This document shows positions 1 to 11,599 of a DNA stretch of 64,000 bases, in pieces (within the stretch, counting starts at the first letter, position 1; every line of letters starts with the position of its first letter). Both the position numbers and the translations under genes were made by a program. The DNA is from a cyanobacterium endosymbiont of Epithemia clementina EcSB (GTDB lineage Bacteria > Cyanobacteriota > Cyanobacteriia > Cyanobacteriales > Microcystaceae), in contig NZ_CP123991.1 of the NCBI RefSeq assembly GCF_029919255.1, forward strand, positions 1,171,110-1,235,109, read 5' to 3'. Under the pieces are notes generated by a model. That model ran no database searches and was not told where the DNA came from. It saw nothing but the letters and a program-made list of their open reading frames with translations.

Positions 1-1339
1 GAAGCTATTGAAACTATGCTCAGGACATAATGATTTAGCAGTAGAAATATTCCCTATTAAGAATTAGGAACTAGAGGAGGTTAATTGACTAAAAAACAAA
101 TAAAAAAGTCTAAATTTTATTTAAAATAATTAACATTTAGTGCGTAACTTAACGTTAACTGATATTTTTATTAGTTTCAATTTTTGTTCGAGCTTCTTAG
201 ATTAAGAAATTTTTCTATTTTTTTAGGATAAGTCTACAGTTCATATGCTTCCTTAACAGTTCTTGATATAGTATTGTTTATTTATATTCGACAAAAAAGA
301 TAAGTACTAGTTGGCTGAACACTTAAGGATCGAGAAAAATTGAATGGTTGTTTATTTAAAAGATTTTTAGACAGTCACAATATTGAATATTTTTTTTAAA
401 AAAATCGTTAAATTTTACTATCGCTTCTTAAAGCAATTACGTAGAATGAGTAAATTTATAGTCAAAAAATCTAGGACTATTTAAACTGACTTCTTGAGTA
501 CTTTGTTTTTTTTTCTAAACTTAGAGTTTAGAGGAGTTAAACAGTAAATAATAATTCTATTTTAGAGCATTTAAACTCAAATTAAGTATTCTTACTTATT
601 AATATATTTAGTCATTATTTAACAAATAATAGTTAGTCGAATATATATAATACCCATTATATATATATTGCATACACACTATATTTTACATAACTTGTCA
701 ATGCATAAGTTCTAACTAATACCATCCTCAGATTGTAAAAACACCTATCAATAAATTCATTTCTTTAGCTAAGCTAACTAATTAGATTTTTTCTTAAAGT
801 TATTGAGCTCTGAAAACTGCCTGTATTTTTTTAAAAAATCGGTAAAAAGTAAATTTGCCATTCTTAAGAATATCAGTTAGTTTATTACATTAACAATTAG
901 AAGATATTTGATTTAGTTCAAACGTTAATTAGATAATAAACAGAACTTAACTTAATCTCTATTGCTTAGGATTAGAAGTTAATGAGAAAATTATTTCATC
1001 AAATGTAGATAAAAATTATCAAATATTAGATCAATTTAAATAACTTGGGATTCATTTATTTCTGGAATATGTAACACATAATAATACTCAATTGCGAGAA
1101 AAGACTTAAGATACTAAAAATATTTTAGTATCTTAAGTTTAGTCATAATGATAATGTTCAAATGATGGAAGAGAGAGTAACAACTCCAGAACAGCTTAAA
1201 TTTTTATAAAAAAATAAAATTTAAATTAATGAGAGTAAATAAATAAAAAATAGAAAAGTATTTAAAAAAGAATAATCGCTAGGTACAAATTTACTTTAAA
1301 ATTCAGCTCATATAATTAGAAAAGTAAGCACTATTAAAG
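1..1339. other. Decayed AT-rich DNA, no intact gene
   Basis: No open frame of useful length and no RNA gene is visible on either strand. The first 30 bases read as a short open frame ending in TAA and could be the 3' end of a gene outside the window, but this is too short to judge. The only clear structure is the hairpin at 1104-1138. I read this as eroded former coding DNA. Confidence 0.5.
1104..1138. repeat. Perfect 16-bp inverted repeat, 3-nt loop
   Basis: The arms 1104-1119 and 1123-1138 are exact reverse complements around a 3-base centre. It lies about 200 bases before the IS630 relic. No GC-rich stem followed by a T-run is present, so it is not a typical intrinsic terminator. Confidence 0.85.
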
Positions 1340-2060
1340 TTGACTAGTAACCTATTCTCTCCAGAACGAAGACAAGAGCAGAAATTTTGTATTTAAATAC
1401 AAGAGAATGGAAAATTAAAGGGATTGTAGATTGGGTACATTTATCAAAAAATACAATTAGAAAAATCACTTCTAGATAGATAATTCAAGAAAAATCAAAA
1501 TTCTAAAATTCTCCAAGAAGTAGAAGAAAAATAACTTGAACTGAAGTAAATATTAAGTATATTTAAAAGTTCTTAGAAAAAGATAGAAAAGTAAAATTAA
1601 TTCTCTAAGGAATACGTGATTTCTTACAAATAAAGTAGTAGAAATAGAACTAAATAAAAGTGAGTATGAGTATTGCTCTATATCCTAAATCCTAAAAAAA
1701 AATAGAAATTTTTATATGTAAAAGTAGATGAAGCATAGAAAATGCTGCAAAGATAAAGGGATAAATACGGTAATTATTCTTGATAATCACTCAGTGTCTA
1801 CAAGTAGTTTAGCTCTGTTTTAGCTAAACTTAAACAATAGAAAGAAAAAGAACTGTATCTATTTTTTCTACCAACTGATGGTTCGGAAGTAAATTTAATA
1901 GAAGGAGAATGGCATTAAATAAAAAATATTAAATTCCAGGAAGTACGTTCGAAGATGAATATGATTTAGCTGATACAGTTAAACAAAGTTTTTCTCAAAG
2001 AAGTTACTATAAAAAATATCAACTAAGTCAATATGAATTCAACTGTAATGGCTAAAATAT
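1340..2060 (+). pseudogene. IS630-family transposase relic (copy 1)
   Basis: Translation across several frames recovers the IS630/Tc1 DDE core. VIILDNHS, around the second catalytic Asp, lies near 1770-1795. FFLPTDGSEVNLIEGEWH, equivalent to the family signature LPxYSPELNPIExxW, lies near 1860-1920. An N-terminal piece reading as an HTH-like segment is near 1400-1480. Stops and frameshifts run throughout, so no transposase can be made. Related relics on both strands at 25.5, 33.9 and 50.3 kb share the same landmarks, which suggests one element family that multiplied and then died. Confidence 0.7.
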
Positions 2061-2284
2061 AAAAATACAATATCATTTACATTTTTAGCATCTATTTATG
2101 ACTACTTGTTAAACTTTTAAAAAAGTTTATGTAAATCTATTCATTCAACTTTTTTCTAAAAAGCAAATAAAAAATTTATTGTCACAGAATAAGGCTAACA
2201 AAATATATATGTTTTTCTTAAAACAAGAAATATCAGCATATATTTTTTTCTGAACTAATCTCACTTTTGTATATTTAAATTGAA

Positions 2285-3535
2285 TTAGTTTAACTTTAAC
2301 AGAAATAAAAGTGTTTGTAAAACTCCTACCATAAATCCTAAAATACCTCCCAGAGTTACAATAGCTTGTAACTCATTTTTAACTATTCCTTTAACTGCTA
2401 TTTCTAGATTTTCAGGAGTTGTAGCATTCACTCGATTAATAATCACTTGATCAATAGATAAAATTGGAATTGTTTGAGCAACAATTTTTTCTAAATCTTC
2501 TTCAAAATATCGTTCTAAAAGAAAAGCTAATTCTTCGCTGATTTTTGTCAAAAAACTAGTTAATGTAGTCGAATTTTGCAATCTGTTAATAATCAACATT
2601 GCTAATTGATCCCAGTCAATTGTATTTGCAAAACCTTTAAGAAATTGCGTTCCCCTGTTTTGAATATAATCCTGTACAGTTTCCCTTGTAGTTTTACGTA
2701 ATTGTTTTACAGTGGAAATCGGTAAATTTTCTAAACAAAGACTTTGTAACCATTCCCGTAAGCGACTACGTAGTTCTAAAGATAGCATTAATTCCTTAAA
2801 ACGGGTATTAGCCATGTCTTGTTCTTCTAAACAAAAATTTCGCAACCGTGTTAGGGTATTTTTGAGTCCAAATAAATTAGCAACTACCCAATAAGTTCCA
2901 CTGCTCTTTTCCCGAAATCCTTCATCAATGACTTGAATATTGCGATCACTCAAAAAATCAATTAAAGTTTGCCTTAAAACATCGGGAGGGACAACTGTTT
3001 CTAACAACCAGTCAGCAAACTGTCGTGCTTGGGTATCTGTCAGACGAAACTCAAGTAAAACTTGGTCAAAAATTTGATTAATTTGACATTCTAAGAAATC
3101 CTGACGACGAGCAAATGCCTTTAGAAGTCGAGGCAAAGACTCACTAGATAAGTCCCGCAAAATATCGGCCAAAATTCTCGCCGTTTTTTGTTCTTTATCG
3201 TTTTTAATCTGTTTAATAGCTAGGTTTAATAACCAGAGAATAGCAGATTGCACCCTTTCAGTTTTGAGCAAGCGTCGTGCTAACTTTTGCAACTCTTCTG
3301 GGGTCAAAAGCGATCCCATAATTGTATCTGAGACTTTTTTAGCTAGACGTTCCTGGTTACGAGGAATTAACCCTGGAGTAAAGGGAACACGACGCTTACC
3401 AATATGAATAGCTCTATAAGGACGAAAAAGCATGTTAATGGCTATATCATTTGTAAAATAGCCAATCATCATACCAGCAGCTGGAGGAATGATAATCGTC
3501 CAGACTAACGATAAATCTAGGTTAGTGATAATCAA
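2285..3535 (-). CDS. DUF445 family membrane protein
   Basis: This 416-residue protein belongs to the DUF445 family (YheB-like), known in many bacteria and of unknown function. The family block is at the N-terminus: a hydrophobic segment with [19 protein letters not shown] at about residues 17-35, then [26 protein letters not shown] long helical middle follows, and a second hydrophobic segment ([18 protein letters not shown]) closes the C-terminus, so it is probably anchored in the inner membrane at both ends. The frame opens with TTG and no clear ribosome binding site precedes it, so the start is uncertain. It lies downstream of ppc on the same strand with a 91-base gap and could be co-transcribed. 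The frame is intact. Confidence 0.8.
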   Translation of the reverse strand: MIITNLDLSLVWTIIIPPAAGMMIGYFTNDIAINMLFRPYRAIHIGKRRVPFTPGLIPRNQERLAKKVSDTIMGSLLTPEELQKLARRLLKTERVQSAILWLLNLAIKQIKNDKEQKTARILADILRDLSSESLPRLLKAFARRQDFLECQINQIFDQVLLEFRLTDTQARQFADWLLETVVPPDVLRQTLIDFLSDRNIQVIDEGFREKSSGTYWVVANLFGLKNTLTRLRNFCLEEQDMANTRFKELMLSLELRSRLREWLQSLCLENLPISTVKQLRKTTRETVQDYIQNRGTQFLKGFANTIDWDQLAMLIINRLQNSTTLTSFLTKISEELAFLLERYFEEDLEKIVAQTIPILSIDQVIINRVNATTPENLEIAVKGIVKNELQAIVTLGGILGFMVGVLQTLLFLLKLN

Positions 3536-3626
3536 GGGTTATCTGTGCTTACTATAAAATTCTCCTTATCCCATTATGGACAATCGCGATGGATATTAAA
3601 GTACCGATTAACTGAATTTACTCCGA

Positions 3627-6600
3627 TCATCCTGTATTTCTCATACCTGCAGCAATTCCATTAATGGTCAACAACGCTCCCCGTAGTAATTCCTCCTTAG
3701 AATAGCGGAAATGAACTACCCCAGATTCGGCTTGATGACTATATTGACGCAACCGCTTCAAGAGAGAAACTTGTAAAAATCCTAGAGGAACAATGGTTCC
3801 ATTGCGTAACTGAACCGAACGTTGTAGTCCAACATCACCATCGAGTAATTTTTGATGGTTAGTAATAGAGAGAATAATATCACGAGTTAGGTAATATTCT
3901 CGGGATATTTCTTCAAAAACTCGATTAAATCGCTCTATATCTTCATTGTTAGATAATTCCCTTACATAATGATGGGCAATTTGTAAATCCACTTTAGATA
4001 AAGTCATTTCAACTTTAGAAACTACCATTTTGAAAAACGGCCATTTGAGATAAAAATACCGCAATAACTTCAAATTTTCTTCTGTTTCTTTATCTAGAAA
4101 GCTTTGCAGAGCAGTTCCTACCCCATACCAAGCTGGTAAAAGAAAACGACTTTGAGTCCAACTAAATACCCAAGGAATAGCCCGTAAGCTACTCAAATCC
4201 TTTTTTCCGCTTTTGCGTCGTGCGGGACGAGAACTAATTTGTAATTGGCTAATTTCAGGAATCGGAGTTACTGACAAGAAGAAATCTAGAAAATCGGGCT
4301 GTTCGTAAATCAGCGCCCGATAGGCTTTCCTGGCGGTTTTAGCTAACTCTTCCATGATCTCATTCCAAGGAATGATATCATCGAACCCACTTCCTAATAA
4401 ACTCGATTGAATCACAGCGGTGGTAGCGGTTTCTAGGTTATACAAGGCTAACTCAGGGAGAGAATACTTAGAAGCTAAGACTTCTCCTTGTTCCGTAATT
4501 TTAATTCGTCCGTTAATGGTAGAAGTGGGTTGAGCTAAAATTGCTGCATAGGCAGGACCGCCCCCTCGTCCTACCGATCCACCCCGTCCATGAAACAATC
4601 TTAAATCAATACCATGGGGTTGAGCTACTTTTTGTAGAGCTTTTTGAGCTTTGTGGATCTCCCAGTTACTGCTAAGAAACCCTGAGTCTTTGTTACTGTC
4701 GGAATACCCCACCATGATCTCTTGCAGGTTAGTCGGTTGTAGTACCGAAAGGTTCAAAGGGGTGGGATTGTTCGGGTTGTTAGAGGACTGAAGTTTATCG
4801 TATCCCCCCGCTAAAGCTGCGCGATATAGGGGCAATTGGAATAAATCTCCCATCACTTGTGGGGCACGTTTTAAGTCGTCTACCGTTTCAAACAAAGGCA
4901 CAATGCGAATGGTAGTAGTACTAATAGCTGGATCATAAAGTCCTGCTTCTTTTGCTAACAACAGTACTTCCAGAACATCGCTGACATAGTTAGTCATACT
5001 GATGATGTAGGTTTGGCAGATTTCTAAGCCGAACTCCTGTTGCAAATAGCGCAACATCCGCATAGTTTCGACGGTTTCACTATTCTCAGCTTTTTTGAAC
5101 TGCATCCCTGTGGGAATTAAGGGCCGTCTGGTCCCTAGTTCTTGTATCAACCACTTCACTTTCTCTTCTTCGGGAAGCTGGTTATAGGGTTGGGGTAGAA
5201 TATCTAAGTATTCGGCAATTTCTTCTATCGCATCAGAATGACGGGAGGAGTTTTGACGAAAGTCTAACTGCGTTAGGGTAAAGCCAAACATTTCGGCTTG
5301 AAAGAGTAAATTGTCGAGTTCTTGACAATTTAGTCCTGTTTCTTTCAGATTCCGTTTAATTAGTTCTAACTCTTGCCAAAACTCTGTTCCCGAATGATAA
5401 ATATTTTGTACCCTCAGACTAGAAAGCAATTGTCTTTGTTCTGGATTTGCCAAACGATCATTGCGGTCGCGAGTATTTTCTAACCGTTTTTGAATATAAG
5501 ATAGTTTTAAGCGATAGGGTTCGTGCCGGTAACGGATAGCCAATTGTTCGTAAATCTCTGGCATGGCCGAGCGGTCACGTTCCAGAGCATCGAGTAAGTC
5601 TTGGGAAACATCGCTCCAGTGGAGGGAAACACTTAACAGTTCTGTCAAATTCTCAATGGAGTGCAAATACTTCTCCAAGACCAAATTGCGCTGATAACAG
5701 GCTGTCTGCCAAGTTACTTCTGGGGTAACAAAGGGGTTGCCATCACGATCAGCCCCGACCCAAGAACCGAAGCGACAAAAAGTACTACTGGGGGGACGTA
5801 AACAAGGAAAAGACGACTTCAAGGCTTGTCGTAATCGTTTAGACAGTTGGGGCAAGGCATCAAATAAGACTTTATCGAAGTAGTGAAGGGCATAGTCCAC
5901 TTCATCGAGAACACTGGGTTTAAATTGGTGAAGTTCATCCGTGCGCCACCAGAGGCGAATTTCTTCGGTGAGTTGTTCCCTAGCAGTTTGAGCTTCCCAA
6001 GAGTTGTTTAGTCCCATCCCCCGAAACGACTCTTCAGCTTGATCCAACCGTCGTAGAATGCCTACGATACGCTGTTGTTTACGTCGGATCGTGTGGCGAA
6101 CAATTTCAGTAGGGTGGGCCGTAAAAATCAGGCGGATGTCAAGTTGATCAAATAGCCGTTGAATTTGTTGGGGCGGAACATTAAGTTGTTTTAATTGAGG
6201 GAATAACCAGTGAAAAGTTCCAGCTTTATCAGAGGCGATATCACCTCCAAAGCGTTTTTCTAATAAGTTTATCTGTTTTGATGGGCTATAAATTTCCTTT
6301 TCTTGTCTATTTGAAGATTTATTCTCATTTCCGGTACAGGTCGCTCGTCTTATTAATTGTTGCTCTCGTTGTTCGTAATGTTGCTCAACAATGTTGATTA
6401 GTTGAAAATAAAGAGCAAATGCTCTGGCTGCCCGAATCGCTTCATTGAGTTCTAATTGTTCAATAAGTTCGGTGATCGAGGCTTCAGGGATACTTGTCAC
6501 CTGTCCCTCAGGAGAACACATTGTCCGAAGTTGTTTGAGTAAGTCCACCAACCCCTGACCACATTCAGCTTTTAATACTGCCTCCCATAAATCTTCAACA

Positions 6601-6692
6601 AGTTTGAGACGGTGACGTAAAAATAAGTCGGAAGTCGAAAAAACGTTAATGTCTTCGACCATGAATTGAGATGATTCGTGCAGCGAATTCAT
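3627..6692 (-). CDS. ppc: Phosphoenolpyruvate carboxylase
   Basis: PEP carboxylase adds bicarbonate to phosphoenolpyruvate to give oxaloacetate and phosphate, replenishing the TCA intermediates that feed amino-acid synthesis. At 1021 residues it has the usual cyanobacterial length. Catalytic landmarks are all present: TAHPTE with the active-site His at residues 191-196, [11 protein letters not shown] and [14 protein letters not shown] in the second half, and the conserved C-terminal end MRNTG. An insert at about residues 117-145, rich in Asn, Ser and Lys, is probably a surface loop. A GAGG ribosome binding site lies just upstream of the ATG at 6692. In a non-photosynthetic symbiont it would link host-supplied carbon to nitrogen assimilation; that last step is inference. 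Confidence 0.97.
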   Translation of the reverse strand: MNSLHESSQFMVEDINVFSTSDLFLRHRLKLVEDLWEAVLKAECGQGLVDLLKQLRTMCSPEGQVTSIPEASITELIEQLELNEAIRAARAFALYFQLINIVEQHYEQREQQLIRRATCTGNENKSSNRQEKEIYSPSKQINLLEKRFGGDIASDKAGTFHWLFPQLKQLNVPPQQIQRLFDQLDIRLIFTAHPTEIVRHTIRRKQQRIVGILRRLDQAEESFRGMGLNNSWEAQTAREQLTEEIRLWWRTDELHQFKPSVLDEVDYALHYFDKVLFDALPQLSKRLRQALKSSFPCLRPPSSTFCRFGSWVGADRDGNPFVTPEVTWQTACYQRNLVLEKYLHSIENLTELLSVSLHWSDVSQDLLDALERDRSAMPEIYEQLAIRYRHEPYRLKLSYIQKRLENTRDRNDRLANPEQRQLLSSLRVQNIYHSGTEFWQELELIKRNLKETGLNCQELDNLLFQAEMFGFTLTQLDFRQNSSRHSDAIEEIAEYLDILPQPYNQLPEEEKVKWLIQELGTRRPLIPTGMQFKKAENSETVETMRMLRYLQQEFGLEICQTYIISMTNYVSDVLEVLLLAKEAGLYDPAISTTTIRIVPLFETVDDLKRAPQVMGDLFQLPLYRAALAGGYDKLQSSNNPNNPTPLNLSVLQPTNLQEIMVGYSDSNKDSGFLSSNWEIHKAQKALQKVAQPHGIDLRLFHGRGGSVGRGGGPAYAAILAQPTSTINGRIKITEQGEVLASKYSLPELALYNLETATTAVIQSSLLGSGFDDIIPWNEIMEELAKTARKAYRALIYEQPDFLDFFLSVTPIPEISQLQISSRPARRKSGKKDLSSLRAIPWVFSWTQSRFLLPAWYGVGTALQSFLDKETEENLKLLRYFYLKWPFFKMVVSKVEMTLSKVDLQIAHHYVRELSNNEDIERFNRVFEEISREYYLTRDIILSITNHQKLLDGDVGLQRSVQLRNGTIVPLGFLQVSLLKRLRQYSHQAESGVVHFRYSKEELLRGALLTINGIAAGMRNTG

Positions 6693-6924
6693 GGGAACCT
6701 CAGGGACGTTCTATAAACCTAGTAAGGATAGAAATCTTTAGGAATCGAGAGCAGTATTTGGATAAGTCATTTTTTTCCTTTCAGGAGTTAGATAATTTAG
6801 ATTTACCTTATTATAGTAAGTGTTTGCTGAACTTTTTTTGGACTAACGATCCCCATCATTCTATCGGTTCTTGTCTGGATTAGAAATTAATCTTAACTAC
6901 AGTTGGTAAAAATTTAATTATGCT

Positions 6925-7128
6925 TTAAGAAAGTGGATCGGTTGAACTGCTGTCAGGAAAGTTGAGGATAGGCAAGCGATCACCCCGAAATACTTCCTCG
7001 CTAGCTTCTCCCAACTCTCCTAATCTCTGAGAAATTTGGTGGACAATAAGCAAACTACCTAAAAACGGAGCAGTTGCTAAACTTAAGCAGATAACGACAG
7101 GACAGAGGGGCTGATTAACTTGACTCAT
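6925..7128 (-). CDS. Small membrane protein, function unknown
   Basis: A 67-residue protein with one strong hydrophobic stretch at about residues 8-28 (CPVVICLSLATAPFLGSLL), followed by a polar acidic tail. An AGGA ribosome binding site lies about 10 bases before the ATG, which argues for a real gene. I do not recognise a family. It lies upstream of ppc on the same strand across a gap of about 230 bases. It looks like the short conserved hypothetical membrane proteins common in cyanobacteria, but that is an impression only. Confidence 0.55.
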   Translation of the reverse strand: MSQVNQPLCPVVICLSLATAPFLGSLLIVHQISQRLGELGEASEEVFRGDRLPILNFPDSSSTDPLS

Positions 7129-7797
7129 AGATCGTGATTCCTAATGCTAGATTACTGGTTTTATCATATACTTTTCTTTCTTCTTTGACAGTATTATGGT
7201 TTATGAACAACTTTGTCAGTTTTTTTTGTTGATGCTGATTCAGAAAAATTAATCATAGATTATTAAGATTCTAGAAATATTTTGATTAGTAAAAATAAAC
7301 AAAAATATGATGATAAAAGAAAGAGTCATTCGTTAAAAACATTTTTCTTGTAAATTGTAGATAACCAATCTTATGTAGTGAATGAGATTAAGCTAATTTA
7401 ATCTAAACTCCTAATTTAAATTAGGATTATCTCACTATATGCTATTTAATAATACTCTCTTAATATGCTTTTTATGATTATTGAACTACAAGTTTTATTT
7501 TTATCTATTGACTATCATTAAAAGTGATTGCGCTATAATCGATTTCTTTTCTATCAAGCTAAACTTTTATCAAAAATAAGGAGTAAAATCATACGTTCGC
7601 ATTTTAATGCACATTATTACAGTTAGCAAAGCCAGTGTTGATTAACACCATTATGTTACCTATGGAGATTAGTATGTTCAATATTTAAACAAGTGTTTTA
7701 ACCGTTGTGTTCTAATTGTTACTTGACCCAATCAAGGCAATCGTACTACCGCAGCCGTCTATTCAAAAATTAACCATTAACTATTAATTAAACTTAG
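7129..7797. other. Intergenic region upstream of dnaX
   Basis: No gene is visible. A 16-base palindrome (CCTAATTTAAATTAGG) lies near 7411-7426. The last 200 bases are less AT-biased and should hold the dnaX promoter, but I cannot fix a -10/-35 pair. Confidence 0.4.
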
Positions 7798-10047
7798 ATG
7801 TCTTCTTATGAACCTCTACATCATAAATACCGTCCCCAAACATTTGCTGATTTAGTGGGACAAGAAATGATCGCCACTACATTAACAAATGCGATCGTCT
7901 CCCGAAGAATTGCCCCTGCTTACTTGTTTACAGGGCCTAGGGGAACAGGAAAAACTTCCTCGGCACGAATTTTAGCAAAATCTCTAAATTGTCAACAAAT
8001 CGAAAATCCGACTTCCACCCCTTGTGGCAATTGTGAAATATGTCAGGCAATCACCAAAGGATCAGCCCTAGATGTCATTGAAATTGACGCAGCTAGTAAT
8101 ACAGGAGTCGATAATATTCGACAGATTATTGAAAAGGCGCAATTTACACCTGTTCAGTGTCGCTATAAGGTATATATCATTGATGAATGTCATATGCTTA
8201 GTGTAGCGGCGTTTAATGCTCTCCTCAAAACTTTAGAAGAACCCCCAGATAGAGTAATTTTTGTCCTCGTCACCACCGATCCCCAAAGGGTTTTACCGAC
8301 AATTATTTCTCGTTGTCAAAGGTTTGATTACCGACGCATTCCCATAGAACCCATGGTGGGTCATTTAAGCAAAATTGCTTACCAGGAAGCGATTGATATT
8401 GCTGATGAGGCTCTAACATTGGTTGCCCAAATTGCCAATGGGGGGTTACGAGACGCTGAAAGTCTTCTGGATCAATTAAGTTTATTATCGGGGACTATTA
8501 CCTCAGAGAAAGTCTGGGATCTAGTTGGGGCAGTTTCTGAACAAGATTTATTGAAACTATTACGGGCTATCGCTTCAGATACCCCAGAATCAGTGATAGA
8601 TAACTGTCGTTATTTAATGAACCGGGGAAGAGAACCTTTAGTTGTCCTGCAATATTTAGCAGGGTTTTACCTCAACCTTTTAATTGCAAAAACAGCTCCC
8701 AATCGTCCTGATATAGCAGCGGTAACAGCGGCGACTTGGCAAGCTTTATCTACTGAGGCGCAAAAGTGGAAAGTTGAGACTATTCTGCAAGGACAACAAC
8801 GTCTTAAAGAAAGTGAAGTTCAACTTAGAAATACTACTCAACCCCGTTTATGGTTAGAAGTCACCCTTTTAAGTTTATTACCATCAGCTTGTCATTCCCA
8901 AACCGTTTTGAAGTCTGATAACGAAATAGAAGTTAGAAGAGAAGAGGTAATAGACAAGACACAGGAGATAACACTCACCATTTCTCCCTTGTCTAACAAT
9001 ACTTCTCAAATGCCCCGCTCCTCCCAACATTCCAATATTTCACAAGCGGAAAATACGAGGACAGATACAAGAATTAACGCTAATGAAATTTGGTCGTCAG
9101 TTCTAGGAAAATTACAACCTTTTCCTCAAGATTTAGTTAGATCCAATTGTCATCTTCTTAATTTAGATGAGTCAGCGGCCTATATTGAAGTCCGTAGTCA
9201 AGGATTGCTCAAATTGGTCCAAGGAAAAATTTCTGATCTTGAAGCAGCTTTTCTCGAGGTTTGCCAACGTCCTATTAAGGTGAATTTAAAAGTAGCTTCC
9301 TCTTTTAATAGAACTTCTAGCAGTCCTCAAACTATCCAACCTTTACCCTCAAATCTTCCTCCAATTAGCAATGACCGAACCTCAAGATCTATTAACTCCC
9401 AACCAATTTCTCATTCTCATCATTCTAAATCTAATAATAATGACTCAACATCTTGTAATTCTCAATCTGAAATAAAATTACAACCTCAACTAGAAACTCA
9501 TTGTCCTGAAAAAAAAACTGATTTAACTGATATTTCTGGTAGTATTGCTGTCGAAGAAATTGAAAAAGCGGCTAAAAGTTTAGCTAAAATTTTTGACGGA
9601 GAAATTATTGATTTATCTTATAAGTCTCACAGTGAATCTTCCAATCATCTTGAAAAAAATTTAGAAGTAAGTAGATATGATTCGTCCCCACTATCACAAC
9701 CATTTTTAGGAACTCATAAAGTTAAAAAGTCTCTTATTACTGAAACAATTGGTCAACAGCAATCGGCAATAAGAATAGAAAATTTAGACCAAACTCAATC
9801 AAGTTCAGATTTATTACATAAACCATTCTTAGGAGAACTAGAAATGTATAATGAACAGGTAACTGAATCAGTTAATTTAGAAAAAATTGATAGAATAGAT
9901 GCAATTTCTCAGGAGGTTAAATCTAATTTATCTGCTTTAGATAAATCTTTTGAGAAACTACGATGTAATAAACGAACAACTAAACTAAAATCTTTTGTTC
10001 AAGGACGACCAGAAGTTATAGAAAATGAAGAAGATCTCGACTTTTAA
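7798..10047 (+). CDS. dnaX: DNA polymerase III subunits gamma/tau
   Basis: DnaX is the ATPase of the clamp loader, which places the sliding clamp on primed DNA and links replisome parts. The N-terminal AAA+ module is clear: Walker A GPRGTGKT at residues 46-53, zinc-binding cysteines at 65, 76, 79 and 82, Walker B IIDE at 127-130, and the sensor SRC motif near residue 170. A clamp-loader C-terminal domain follows to about residue 360. The remaining half is low-complexity, rich in Ser, Gln and Asn, and ends in acidic EEDLDF. At 749 residues there is no intein, unlike the Synechocystis sp. PCC 6803 gene. The gene stands alone between decayed stretches. Confidence 0.95.
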   Translation: MSSYEPLHHKYRPQTFADLVGQEMIATTLTNAIVSRRIAPAYLFTGPRGTGKTSSARILAKSLNCQQIENPTSTPCGNCEICQAITKGSALDVIEIDAASNTGVDNIRQIIEKAQFTPVQCRYKVYIIDECHMLSVAAFNALLKTLEEPPDRVIFVLVTTDPQRVLPTIISRCQRFDYRRIPIEPMVGHLSKIAYQEAIDIADEALTLVAQIANGGLRDAESLLDQLSLLSGTITSEKVWDLVGAVSEQDLLKLLRAIASDTPESVIDNCRYLMNRGREPLVVLQYLAGFYLNLLIAKTAPNRPDIAAVTAATWQALSTEAQKWKVETILQGQQRLKESEVQLRNTTQPRLWLEVTLLSLLPSACHSQTVLKSDNEIEVRREEVIDKTQEITLTISPLSNNTSQMPRSSQHSNISQAENTRTDTRINANEIWSSVLGKLQPFPQDLVRSNCHLLNLDESAAYIEVRSQGLLKLVQGKISDLEAAFLEVCQRPIKVNLKVASSFNRTSSSPQTIQPLPSNLPPISNDRTSRSINSQPISHSHHSKSNNNDSTSCNSQSEIKLQPQLETHCPEKKTDLTDISGSIAVEEIEKAAKSLAKIFDGEIIDLSYKSHSESSNHLEKNLEVSRYDSSPLSQPFLGTHKVKKSLITETIGQQQSAIRIENLDQTQSSSDLLHKPFLGELEMYNEQVTESVNLEKIDRIDAISQEVKSNLSALDKSFEKLRCNKRTTKLKSFVQGRPEVIENEEDLDF

Positions 10048-10215
10048 TGAAGACTTGGAAAAAATTTGCCTATTTTAGCTTAAAATGTAGATGTATATAT
10101 CAACCCAAAAAACTTTATTCTATTTGAATTGATTGTGTATAATTAATTGTTGACTAATTACAAAATGTATCGATATTAAATTTCTATCAAAAAAAGCAGT
10201 CTATAAAATTTAATT

Positions 10216-10677
10216 ATGGATAATTTTTTATCTCAAAAATACTCACCTGATGAATTGATAAATCAATTTAAATACGATTATAAAAATCAAGAGAAATTAC
10301 TCGCAGCAATTTAATAATGATAAAAAATAAGAAAAAATATTTAAAAAAAGAATATCTCTGCTAGACTAGCAGAGATAAAACTTAAAAAAACTTTAACTAC
10401 AAACTAATGAAAGTTTATTAAAGGAATTAAAGAATTTCTATCAGAATAGAAAGTAATTACAGGAAAACAATGTACAAAAAAAATTAAAAAAAATTCGTTA
10501 TACAGAACAAAAAAATAACAAAAAATAAAATTATTAACTCGGAAAGCTGAACAATGGTTAAAGGAGTTTAATATTACCTCAGATGAAGGATTTTGGTTTG
10601 AACAATTTTCTGCTTCCTATCCATCTAAATTAGAAGCTGCGCTCGATTATATTACTGCTTTAGATGATACATCCTAA
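10216..10677 (+). pseudogene. Decayed cyanobacterial gene (possibly Slr1339-like)
   Basis: A 32-codon open start (MDNFLSQKYSPDELINQF...) at 10216 runs into stop codons. A well-preserved C-terminus, with LLTRKAEQWLKEF, GFWFEQFSASYPSKLEAA and an ending in TALDDTS, lies at about 10530-10677. Between them is a degenerate Lys-rich stretch, as expected for a coiled-coil middle. The ending recalls the cyanobacterial 'salt stress protein, Slr1339 family', but I recall that family only roughly. The N- and C-terminal pieces may belong to one gene of about 150 residues. Confidence 0.4.
10353..10377. repeat. Perfect 12-bp palindrome inside a pseudogene
   Basis: The arms 10353-10364 and 10366-10377 are exact reverse complements around a single base. 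The palindrome sits within the decayed middle of the pseudogene at 10216-10677. Confidence 0.85.
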
Positions 10678-10723
10678 AAGCTAGTTAAAGATCAAAGATC
10701 TTTTAGAAAGAGCTTAAAGTTTT

Positions 10724-10859
10724 ATCTTTGCAATACTTCTAAGATTATAAAAATTTAGTCATAACTAAGTTTTTGTAGTGACAGAACACAGTCATAACTA
10801 AGAATTGTGGAGATTATTTACTAATGATCTACCATTTTTAGTCTAGAAGAACTAAAATT
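10724..10859 (+). repeat. Dispersed repeat, copy C
   Basis: This stretch aligns by eye with the repeats at 12546, 57690 and, in reverse, 61801. The conserved tail runs from about 10801 to 10859 (TTAGTCTAGAAGAACTAAAA at 10838-10857). The upstream part (ATAAAAATTTAG... GTTTTTGTAG) matches the reverse copy at 61801-61945 closely. Confidence 0.6.
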
Positions 10860-11015
10860 ACTGATTTTTAAAATTTTAGGACTTGACCAAAGTAATTTGA
10901 TCTTTTAGTCTAAAAGTAGGGTAGTTCTTATCGAACAATTTCTTTTTTTTATTTATGGCGTTTTGTTTTGAAAGATACCGAGAAATATTTTTAATATCAG
11001 TAGAGGTAATGATTA

Positions 11016-11593
11016 ATGGCAATTTCACTAAGTAAAGGTCAACGGGTCTCCCTGGAAAAAGTTGCGCCTGGACTAGAAGCTGTCCTTGTTGGACTGGGAT
11101 GGGATGTAAAAACAGTTGATACGGGATCTGATTTTGATATTGATGTTTCTGTTTTTATGTTAGGGGAAAATGAAAAGCTTCCTTCTGACAGCCACTTCAT
11201 TTTTTATAATAATTTAAAAAGTCCAGATTCTGCTCACTGTATTGAACATATGGGAGATAGCTTGACTGGTGAAGGAGAAGGAGATGACGAAGTTATTTGA
11301 GTTAACCTAACGAAGGTCCCAGAAGAAATTAAAAAGTTGGTTTTTGTCGTCACTATTCACCAAGCTGATCAACGAAAACAAAATTTTGGCCAAGTAGAAA
11401 ATGCCTTTGTTCGCTTAGTTGATGTAAAACCAAAGAAGAAGTATTGCGGTTCGATTTAACCGAAAATTATTCAATTGAAACCGCAATTACTATAGCAGAA
11501 ATTTATAAAAAGGATAAACAATGGCGCATGAATGCTGTTGAATCAGGATATCGAGGGGGATTGCAAGCTATCCTAAATCGTTACCAAAAGTAG
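11016..11593 (+). pseudogene. terD: TerD-family stress protein, broken (copy 1)
   Basis: TerD/CABP1-family proteins are small Ca2+-binding stress proteins linked to tellurite and other stress responses. The frame opens [20 protein letters not shown] and carries the family's Asp-rich motifs ([24 protein letters not shown]), then hits TGA at 11298-11300, where relatives read on as VxVNL. Past the stop the same frame continues ([17 protein letters not shown]... [14 protein letters not shown]) to about 11430. One frameshift then brings back [14 protein letters not shown]... up to the stop at 11591. Two lesions therefore separate it from a full gene of about 190 residues. The TGA fits a CGA-to-TGA change. 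Confidence 0.85.
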
Positions 11594-11599
11594 AAAGAA